From: Pseudomonadota bacterium
GTDB taxonomy: Bacteria; Pseudomonadota; Gammaproteobacteria; Steroidobacterales; Steroidobacteraceae
Direction of reading: 5' to 3'
Length of the DNA stretch: 64,000 nucleotides
Assembly (NCBI GenBank): GCA_018241505.1
Contig: JAFEDS010000007.1
Location: 62,001 to 126,000, forward strand
Part shown: positions 27,389 through 34,437 of the stretch, in pieces
Layout: each line of letters begins with the position of its first letter
How positions within the stretch are numbered: position 1 is the stretch's first letter
Position numbers and translations under genes: made by a program
The notes under the pieces: generated by a model
Seen by the model: only the letters and a program-made list of their open reading frames with translations
The model's database searches: none
What the model was told of the DNA's origin: nothing

Positions 27389-27449
27389 GGCTCGTGCCCA
27401 CGAGCCACTCGAATGGCGGCGGCCGGCGACGGTGCGCCGCCATTTTTTT
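27389..27449 (+). terminator. double hairpin terminator after receptor 1
   Basis: A first hairpin GGCTCGTG-CC-CACGAGCC (27389-27406) is followed by ATGGCGGC pairing with GCCGCCAT (27413-27443) and a T-run. The order, a CTCGT/ACGAG hairpin then a GGCGGC terminator, recurs after receptors 2, 3 and 4. The 421-bp gap to receptor 2 holds this element and the receptor 2 promoter but no gene that I can see. Confidence 0.85.
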
Positions 27450-27641
27450 GTAGCCGCGCTCCCGCCGTTCCCACCCGTCTGTTCCGCGTAGCCGGACTAC
27501 AACATGCAGATAGGGGACAGCGTTTGCAGACAAGTGACAGGGCCCGTGCAAAACGCAGTTGTGTTGCAATTTCCCTAGCATAAATCCCCGGAATCAACAC
27601 CGTGACACTTACTGTTTGTATCTGTTGTTTTGTTGCCAAGT

Positions 27642-27674
27642 TACTTCCCGTGTTGTAGTCCGACTGCTAGCATC
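27642..27674 (+). promoter_or_regulatory. candidate promoter of TonB receptor gene 2
   Basis: The block TACTTCCC...GTTGTA...GACTGCTAGCAT matches the one before receptor 1 in order and spacing. TAGCAT at 27668-27673 is the candidate -10 and CTTCCC the -35, 18 bp away. A GTCAGTGTCCCCA leader element follows. The palindrome AGAGCGCTCT at 27770-27779 and AGGGAGG precede the ATG. Confidence 0.5.
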
Positions 27675-27797
27675 CGCCCCCACTACGGTCAGTGTCCCCA
27701 ACGCTTGCCGCCGTAATCGTCAACCCGGACCACCAATCCCCGGGTCTCTCAATTTTTCCAGGAGCTCGAAGAGCGCTCTTTTAGGGAGGAAAGTTTG

Positions 27798-30700
27798 ATG
27801 ACTGCCAATGGTCAAATCGCGCGGGCGGTGCACCGTGCACTCATTCTGGGTGCAATCGCCGCCGCCGGCAGCATGCCGCTGCACGCGCAGGATCGAAGTG
27901 ACTCCGATGCCGCCGCACCCAGCGCACCACTCGAAACGGTGACAGTGACGGGTTCCCGCATCGTCGTTCCCAACGAAACCAGTATCAGCCCGGTCACTGC
28001 GATCTCGGCCGAACAGATCACCAACACCGGCAGAACCCGTGTTGAAGACGTACTCAACACGTTGCCGCAGGTATTCGGTTCGCAGAACTCCGGTGTGTCG
28101 AACGGCTCGAACGGTACGGCGCTCGTCAACCTGCGCAACCTCGACTCCAAGCGCACCCTGGTGCTCGTCGACGGTCGTCGGCTCGGTCCAGGCGATCCGT
28201 CAGGCGGTTTCGGCCGTAACACATACGGCGCCGACTTGAACTTGATCCCGTCGCAGTTGATTGAACGCGTCGACGTCCTGACGGGCGGCGCCTCCTCGAC
28301 ATACGGCGCGGACGCGGTCGCGGGGGTGCTCAACTTCGTGATGAACAATCATTTCGAGGGTGTGAAGGTCAACGCCTCCTACGGCTTCAACCAGCACAGC
28401 AATCACAATGATGTGGCTGACAGCATTCTCGCGAACAACACCCCCGTGATTCACACGCCGAGCAGTGTCGACTCGGGATTCGCCAAGGACATCAACCTCA
28501 TCATGGGCGTGAATTCGCCGGACGGCCGCGGGAATGCGACTGTCTACGCGACCTTCCGTACCATCGCCCCGGTCCTGGAAGGCCCGTACGATTACTCCGG
28601 CTGTACACTGAACTCCGGAAAGACGCTGCTGTGCGGTGGTTCATCGACGACCGCGCCACCGACGTCCAACGGCCGATTCCGCCAGGTTTTCCCGGATGGC
28701 ACTGTGGGTGACAACCTGAACCTGAATGCGGACGGCACCTTGAGCATTTTCGGCCCTGCCAACAACTACAACTTTGGCGCGGTGAACTACTTCCAGAGGC
28801 CCGACGAGCGTTGGACCGCCGGCTCGTTCGCGCACTATGAGTTCAACGATCACGCGGACGTGTACTCCGAGTTCATGTTCATGCGGGACAACACCACGTC
28901 CCAGATCGCGCCCAGCGGCGCGTTCTACGGCGGCTATCCTTTCAGCGACTCCGGCGGCCTCACGGTCAATTGCAGCAACCCATTCCTGACAGCACAAATG
29001 CTCGGCGCCTGGTGCGGCGGCTCGACGGCCGGCAATACCACGCTGAATATCGGCCGCCGCAACGTCGAAGGCGGCCCCCGCCAGCAGTCGCTGACGCACA
29101 CCGATTGGCGGGTCCTCATCGGGTCGCGCGGCGAGATTGCCGACGGGTGGAAATACGACACCTACGCCCAGCAGGGTGAAGTTCAACTCTCCAGCAGCTA
29201 CCTCAACGACCTGTCGTGGTCTGCCATTCAGAACTCGCTGTTGGTCAACAATGTCAACGGCGTGCCGACCTGCCAATCCGTCATCAACGGCTCTGACCCG
29301 CGCTGCGTTCCGTGGAACATCTTCCAGCCCAATTCGGTCTCCAAGGCAGCGTCTGACTATCTTGGCATTCCGCTGCTGGCCACCGGCACCGTCACCGAGC
29401 GCGTCGCGGACGCCAACGTCACCGGTGACCTGGGCAAGTACGGCGTCCAGACGCCGATGGCCAAATCCGGTCTTCAGGTCAACCTCGGTGTGGAGTGGCG
29501 CCAGGAGAAGTCCGACTTCCTGCCTGATTTCGCTTTCCAGCAGGGTTTGGGTGCGGGCCAGGGCGGTGCGACTTTGCCGGTCGCCGGGCAGTACTCGGTG
29601 CGTGAGGGGTTCATGGAAGCCCGCATGCCCTTGATGGAGGATGCACCATTCGCCAAGAGCCTGTCAGCCGAGACCGGCTATCGCTACTCGAGCTACAGCC
29701 TCGGATTCAAGACCAACACGTACAAGTTCGGCGTCGAATACTCGCCGGTGGATGATGTCCGCTTCCGCGGCAGCTTCCAGCGCGCAGTGCGTGTACCGAA
29801 CGTCGGCGAGCTGTTCAGCCCGGTGACAGTCGGCCTCGACGGCGTGACCGACCTGTGCTCCGGTAAGACCCCGAGTCTGACTTTCGCACAGTGCGCCCTC
29901 CAGGGTGTGACGGCGAAGCAGTACGGCAGCGGCTCGATCGATCAAAACGCGGCGGCGCAGTACAACGGCCTGACGGGCGGTAACCCGAACCTGAAGCCGG
30001 AAACAGCGATCACCAAGTCGTTCGGCATTAGCCTGACGCCGACGTTCATCGAGGGACTGCGGATCCAGGTCGACTACTTCGATATCGACATCCAGAACGC
30101 CATTCAGAACCCGAATGCGGACTTCACGCAGGTCCTGTGCTCGCAGACCGGCAATCCGGCCCTGTGCAGCAAGATCCACCGTGATGCCACCGGATCACTC
30201 GATGGCTCGCCCTCGAGCAGCTACGTCGAGGACCTGCTGACCAACATCGGCAGCCTGAAGACGCGCGGTGTCGACGTCGATTCGTCTTACAAGCTGAACC
30301 TCAACGCGGCCGGCAAGCTCGGCTTCCAGTTGACGGGTACCTTCACTCAGAAGTACCTCACCAACTCCCAGGCTGGCGCCTCCTACGACTGCGCCGGCTA
30401 CTTTGGCGGTATCTGCGGAGCACCCCTGCCGAAGTGGCGTCACAACTTCACCACATCGTACACGACCCCGATCAGGGGCCTGGACTTTGCGGCAACGTGG
30501 CGTTACCTCGATGCGGTGAAGGATGACTCGAATGCGCCGGGTTTGAGCTTCCTGAAGGGCACGGCTTCCGACAATCCGTCGGATCAGCGCATGTCCAGCC
30601 GCAGCTACCTCGACCTGACGGCGAGCTACCAGTACGACAAGTACAACCTGCGGGTCGGTGTGAACAACGTGTTGGATAAGGATCCGCCGATCATCGGCGC

Positions 30701-30800
30701 GAGCGTGTGCCCGACCGGTCCTTGCAACGGCAATACCTGGCCGGTGCTCTACGATGTCGTGGGCCGCCAGTTGTTCATGATGGTGACGGCGGAGTTCTAA
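27798..30800 (+). CDS. TonB-dependent receptor 2 of tandem array
   Basis: This 1000-residue paralogue of receptor 1 has the same signal peptide, plug, Cys-pair loops and terminal MMVTAEF. In several mid-barrel stretches it agrees with receptor 3 rather than 1 or 4, for example LNIGRRNVEGGPRQQS and NNVNGVPTCQSVINGSDPRC. It has a unique two-residue insertion at QYGSGSIDQNAA. The ATG follows AGGGAGGAAAGTTTG; the in-frame TTG one codon earlier is rejected. Expression should come from its own promoter, because receptor 1 ends in a strong terminator. Substrate unknown. Confidence 0.95.
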   Translation: MTANGQIARAVHRALILGAIAAAGSMPLHAQDRSDSDAAAPSAPLETVTVTGSRIVVPNETSISPVTAISAEQITNTGRTRVEDVLNTLPQVFGSQNSGVSNGSNGTALVNLRNLDSKRTLVLVDGRRLGPGDPSGGFGRNTYGADLNLIPSQLIERVDVLTGGASSTYGADAVAGVLNFVMNNHFEGVKVNASYGFNQHSNHNDVADSILANNTPVIHTPSSVDSGFAKDINLIMGVNSPDGRGNATVYATFRTIAPVLEGPYDYSGCTLNSGKTLLCGGSSTTAPPTSNGRFRQVFPDGTVGDNLNLNADGTLSIFGPANNYNFGAVNYFQRPDERWTAGSFAHYEFNDHADVYSEFMFMRDNTTSQIAPSGAFYGGYPFSDSGGLTVNCSNPFLTAQMLGAWCGGSTAGNTTLNIGRRNVEGGPRQQSLTHTDWRVLIGSRGEIADGWKYDTYAQQGEVQLSSSYLNDLSWSAIQNSLLVNNVNGVPTCQSVINGSDPRCVPWNIFQPNSVSKAASDYLGIPLLATGTVTERVADANVTGDLGKYGVQTPMAKSGLQVNLGVEWRQEKSDFLPDFAFQQGLGAGQGGATLPVAGQYSVREGFMEARMPLMEDAPFAKSLSAETGYRYSSYSLGFKTNTYKFGVEYSPVDDVRFRGSFQRAVRVPNVGELFSPVTVGLDGVTDLCSGKTPSLTFAQCALQGVTAKQYGSGSIDQNAAAQYNGLTGGNPNLKPETAITKSFGISLTPTFIEGLRIQVDYFDIDIQNAIQNPNADFTQVLCSQTGNPALCSKIHRDATGSLDGSPSSSYVEDLLTNIGSLKTRGVDVDSSYKLNLNAAGKLGFQLTGTFTQKYLTNSQAGASYDCAGYFGGICGAPLPKWRHNFTTSYTTPIRGLDFAATWRYLDAVKDDSNAPGLSFLKGTASDNPSDQRMSSRSYLDLTASYQYDKYNLRVGVNNVLDKDPPIIGASVCPTGPCNGNTWPVLYDVVGRQLFMMVTAEF

Positions 30801-30811
30801 ATAGAAGATTT

Positions 30812-30872
30812 GCTCGTAGCCACGAGCTATTTCACAGGCGGCGGGCCCTGACGGGTTCGCCGCCTTTTTTTT
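30812..30872 (+). terminator. double hairpin terminator after receptor 2
   Basis: GCTCGT-AGCC-ACGAGC (30812-30827) precedes AGGCGGCG pairing with CGCCGCCT and eight T residues ending at 30872. It resembles the ends of receptors 1, 3 and 4. Confidence 0.85.
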
Positions 30873-30988
30873 GCGCGGCCCTGCCCGCACAAACTGTCCG
30901 CTAAATGGCGCAATGGGTACTCGACGCCACGCCTGCTCTCGCGTATTTCCAAGAGCTTGTGAAAAGCGCTCTTTAGGGAGAAAGTTTG

Positions 30989-33988
30989 ATGCCCGTCAAT
31001 GCTCAAATAACGCGCGCAGTACACCGCGCACTCATCCTGGGTGCAATGACTGTCGCCGGCAGTATGCCGCTGCACGCGCAGGACCGAAGTGACTCGGATG
31101 CCGCCGCACCCAGCGCACCGCTGGAAACGGTCACGGTGACCGGCTCGCGTATCGTCGTTCCGAACGAAACCAGTATCAGTCCGGTCACCGCAATCTCCGC
31201 TGAACAGATCACCAACACCGGCCGAACCCGCGTTGAGGACGTACTCAACACGTTGCCGCAGGTGTTCGGTTCGCAGAACTCCGGTGTGTCGAACGGTTCG
31301 AACGGTACTGCGCTGGTCAACCTGCGCAACCTCGACTCCAAGCGCACCCTGGTGCTCGTCGACGGCCGCCGGCTCGGTCCGGGAGACCCAACGGGCGGCT
31401 TCGCGCGTAACACGTACGGCGCCGACTTGAACTTGATTCCGTCGCAGCTCATTGAGCGAGTTGACGTTCTGACCGGGGGCGCCTCCTCAACCTACGGCGC
31501 GGACGCGGTCGCGGGCGTGCTCAACTTCGTGATGAACAATCATTTCGAAGGCGTGAAGGTCAATGCGTCCTACGGCTTCAACCAGCACAGCAATCACAAT
31601 GATGTAGCTGACAGCATTCTCGCGAACAACACCCCCGTGATTCACACGCCGAGCAGCGCGGACTCGGGATTCGCCAAGGACGTCAACATCATCATGGGCG
31701 TGAACGCGCCGGACGGTCGCGGCAACGCGACCGTGTATGCGACCTTCCGCACCATCTCGTCGGCTCTGGAAGGTCCGTACGATTACTCCGGGTGTACGCT
31801 GAACTCCGGAAAGACACTGACATGCGGCGGCTCCTCGACGACCGCGCCACCGACGTCCAACGGCCGATTCCGGCAGGTATTCCCGGATGGCACGGTGGGT
31901 CCCAACCAGACCCTGAATGCGGACGGCTCCCTTAGTCCGTTTACCGCTGCCAACAACTACAACTTCGGCGCGGTGAACTACTTCCAGAGGCCCGACGAGC
32001 GTTGGACCGCGGGTTCGTTCGCGCACTACGAGTTCAATGATCATGCGGATGTGTACTCCGAGTTCATGTTCATGCGGGACAACACCACGTCCCAGGTCGC
32101 ACCCAGCGGCGCGTTCTACGGTGGTTACCCGTTCAGCGATACAGGCGCACTGACGGTCAACTGCAGCAACCCGTTCCTGTCAGCCACCGAGCTGGCGCAA
32201 TGGTGCAGCGGCTCGACGGCCGGCAGTGCCACACTGAATATCGGTCGCCGCAACGTCGAAGGCGGCCCCCGTCAGCAGTCGCTCACACACACTGATTGGC
32301 GCGTACTCATCGGGTCACGCGGCGAAATCGCGGACGGCTGGAAATACGACACCTACGCCCAGCAGGGTGAAGTTCAGCTCAGCACCTCCTTCCGCAATGA
32401 CCTGTCGTGGTCTGCCATTCAGAACTCGCTGTTGGTCAACAATGTGAACGGCGTGCCCACCTGCCAATCCGTCATCAATGGCTCGGATCCGCGCTGCGTT
32501 CCCTGGAACATCTTTCAGCCCAATGCGGTCTCCAAGGCAGCGGCTGACTACCTGTCACTCCCGCTGCTGCAATCCGGATCTGTTACCGAGCGCGTCGCGG
32601 ACGCCAACGTCACCGGCGATCTCGGCAAGTACGGCGTGCAGTCGCCGCTGGCCAAATCCGGTCTACAGGTCAACTTCGGTGTCGAGTGGCGCCAGGAGAA
32701 GTCCGACTTTCTGCCTGACTTCGCCTACCAGCAGGGCCTGGGTGCAGGTCAGGGCGGCGCGGTTCTACCGATCGCCGGACAGTACTCGGTACGTGAAGGC
32801 TTCATGGAAGCCCGCATGCCGTTGATGGAGGACGCACGCCTCGCCAAGAGCCTGTCGTTTGAGACCGGTTACCGCTACTCGAGCTACAGCCTCGGATTCA
32901 AGACCAACACGTACAAGTTCGGTGTCGAATGGTCACCGGTGGATGACATCCGCTTTCGCGGCAGCTTCCAGCGGGCCGTCCGCGTGCCGAACGTCGGCGA
33001 GCTGTACAGCCCGGTTGCAGGCGCCCTCGACGGCGTCACCGACCTGTGCTCAGGTCCGACGCCCAACCTGACTCTCGCGCAGTGCGAGCTCCAAGGTGTC
33101 AAACCCTCTCAGTACGGCAATTCGGTCGATCAGAACCCGGCCGCGCAGTACAACGGCCTGGTTGGCGGCAACCCGAACCTGACGCCGGAAACGGCGATCA
33201 CCAAGTCGTTCGGTATCAGCCTGACACCGAGCTTCATCGAGGGACTGCGGATCCAGGTCGACTACTTCGATATCGACATTCAGAACGCGATTCAGAACCC
33301 GAACGCGGACTTCACGCAGGTCCTGTGCTCGCAAACCGGCAATCCGGCCCTGTGCGGCAAGATCCATCGCGATGCCACCGGATCACTCGATGGCGCGCCC
33401 AATAACAGCTACGTCGAAGACCTGCTGACCAACATCGGTAGCCTGAAGACCCGGGGCGTGGATATCGATTCGTCGTACAAGCTGAACCTCGACACTTGGG
33501 GCAAGCTGGGCTTCCAGTTGACGGGGACCTTCACTCAGAAGTACATCATTAACGCCCAGGCTGGCGCCGCCTATGACTGCGCCGGCTACTTCGGTGGGAT
33601 CTGCGGATCGCCACTGCCGAAGTGGCGTCACAACTTCACCACATCGTACACGACTCCGATCAAGGGCCTGGACTTTGCAGCAACGTGGCGTTTCCTGGAT
33701 GCGGTCAAGGATGACTCGAATGCGCCGGGCTTGAGCTTCCTCAAGGGCACGGCTTCCGACAATCCATCGGATCAGCGCATGTCGAGCCGCAGCTACCTCG
33801 ACCTGACGGCGAGCTACCAGTACGACAAGTACAACCTGCGGGTCGGTGTGAACAACGTGTTGGATAAGGATCCGCCGATCATCGGCGCGAGCGTCTGCGC
33901 GCCCGCTGTTTGCAACGGCAACACCTATCCGGTGATCTACGACGTCGTGGGTCGCCAAGTGTTCATGATGGTGACGGCGGAGTTCTAG
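30989..33988 (+). CDS. TonB-dependent receptor 3 of tandem array
   Basis: This 999-residue receptor has the signal peptide ending LHA|QDRS, a plug and a barrel as in its neighbours. The C-terminal part (LTLAQCELQGVKPSQYGNSV and FGVEWSP-DDIRFRGSFQRA) is shared with receptor 4, while the middle is shared with receptor 2, so the gene is a mosaic. The last Cys pair differs: CAPAVCNGNTYP instead of CPAGPCNGNTWP. It is the only array member without the TACTTCC promoter block. Only 116 bp separate the receptor 2 terminator from its ATG, so it may depend on read-through or on a different promoter. Confidence 0.95.
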   Translation: MPVNAQITRAVHRALILGAMTVAGSMPLHAQDRSDSDAAAPSAPLETVTVTGSRIVVPNETSISPVTAISAEQITNTGRTRVEDVLNTLPQVFGSQNSGVSNGSNGTALVNLRNLDSKRTLVLVDGRRLGPGDPTGGFARNTYGADLNLIPSQLIERVDVLTGGASSTYGADAVAGVLNFVMNNHFEGVKVNASYGFNQHSNHNDVADSILANNTPVIHTPSSADSGFAKDVNIIMGVNAPDGRGNATVYATFRTISSALEGPYDYSGCTLNSGKTLTCGGSSTTAPPTSNGRFRQVFPDGTVGPNQTLNADGSLSPFTAANNYNFGAVNYFQRPDERWTAGSFAHYEFNDHADVYSEFMFMRDNTTSQVAPSGAFYGGYPFSDTGALTVNCSNPFLSATELAQWCSGSTAGSATLNIGRRNVEGGPRQQSLTHTDWRVLIGSRGEIADGWKYDTYAQQGEVQLSTSFRNDLSWSAIQNSLLVNNVNGVPTCQSVINGSDPRCVPWNIFQPNAVSKAAADYLSLPLLQSGSVTERVADANVTGDLGKYGVQSPLAKSGLQVNFGVEWRQEKSDFLPDFAYQQGLGAGQGGAVLPIAGQYSVREGFMEARMPLMEDARLAKSLSFETGYRYSSYSLGFKTNTYKFGVEWSPVDDIRFRGSFQRAVRVPNVGELYSPVAGALDGVTDLCSGPTPNLTLAQCELQGVKPSQYGNSVDQNPAAQYNGLVGGNPNLTPETAITKSFGISLTPSFIEGLRIQVDYFDIDIQNAIQNPNADFTQVLCSQTGNPALCGKIHRDATGSLDGAPNNSYVEDLLTNIGSLKTRGVDIDSSYKLNLDTWGKLGFQLTGTFTQKYIINAQAGAAYDCAGYFGGICGSPLPKWRHNFTTSYTTPIKGLDFAATWRFLDAVKDDSNAPGLSFLKGTASDNPSDQRMSSRSYLDLTASYQYDKYNLRVGVNNVLDKDPPIIGASVCAPAVCNGNTYPVIYDVVGRQVFMMVTAEF

Positions 33989-33999
33989 GCTCAAGATCT

Positions 34000-34059
34000 G
34001 CTCGTAGCCACGAGCCACTCATGAGGCGGCGGGCCCTTCGCGGTCCGCCGCTTTTTTTT
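34000..34059 (+). terminator. double hairpin terminator after receptor 3
   Basis: GCTCGT-AGCC-ACGAGC (34000-34015) is followed by GGCGGCGGGCCC pairing imperfectly with GGTCCGCCGC and an eight-T run. The 378 bp to the receptor 4 start hold a GCAACAC box, the TACTTCC block and the AGAGCGCTCT palindrome, and no gene that I can see. Confidence 0.85.
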
Positions 34060-34283
34060 CGCGCAGCGCTGCTGCCGACCAAGGTCTCTGTCAAGCACTG
34101 GCTCCATGAAAATTGTCTGGACGGGTACTGGACGCAACACATTTATTTGTGTAGTCGAACTGCAACACAGGTGTCTCGAGCCTTCTTTAACTAAAACGCG
34201 GCTGCCAGGCTTTTTCTTGGCAGAAATCGCACTAATCGTCAACGTGGCAGTACCTAAAAACTGTTGTTGCTTTAAGACCAAAA

Positions 34284-34316
34284 TACTTCCCGTGTTGTAG
34301 CGCGGCTGCTACCATC
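34284..34316 (+). promoter_or_regulatory. candidate promoter of TonB receptor gene 4
   Basis: TACTTCCC...GTTGTA...GGCTGCTACCAT repeats the receptor 1 and 2 block. TACCAT at 34310-34315 is the candidate -10. An AAGTGTCCCCA leader element follows. The box GGTACTGGACGCAACAC lies 144 bp upstream of the block. Confidence 0.5.
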
Positions 34317-34437
34317 TGTCCCCTCTCGGCAAGTGTCCCCATTCTGCCGATGCCCACATCGGCCCCGGGCCCCAGTCAGGCCCCGAGGCCTTTCATTTTC
34401 CAGGAGCTCGCAGAGCGCTCTTTAGGGAGGAAAGTTA

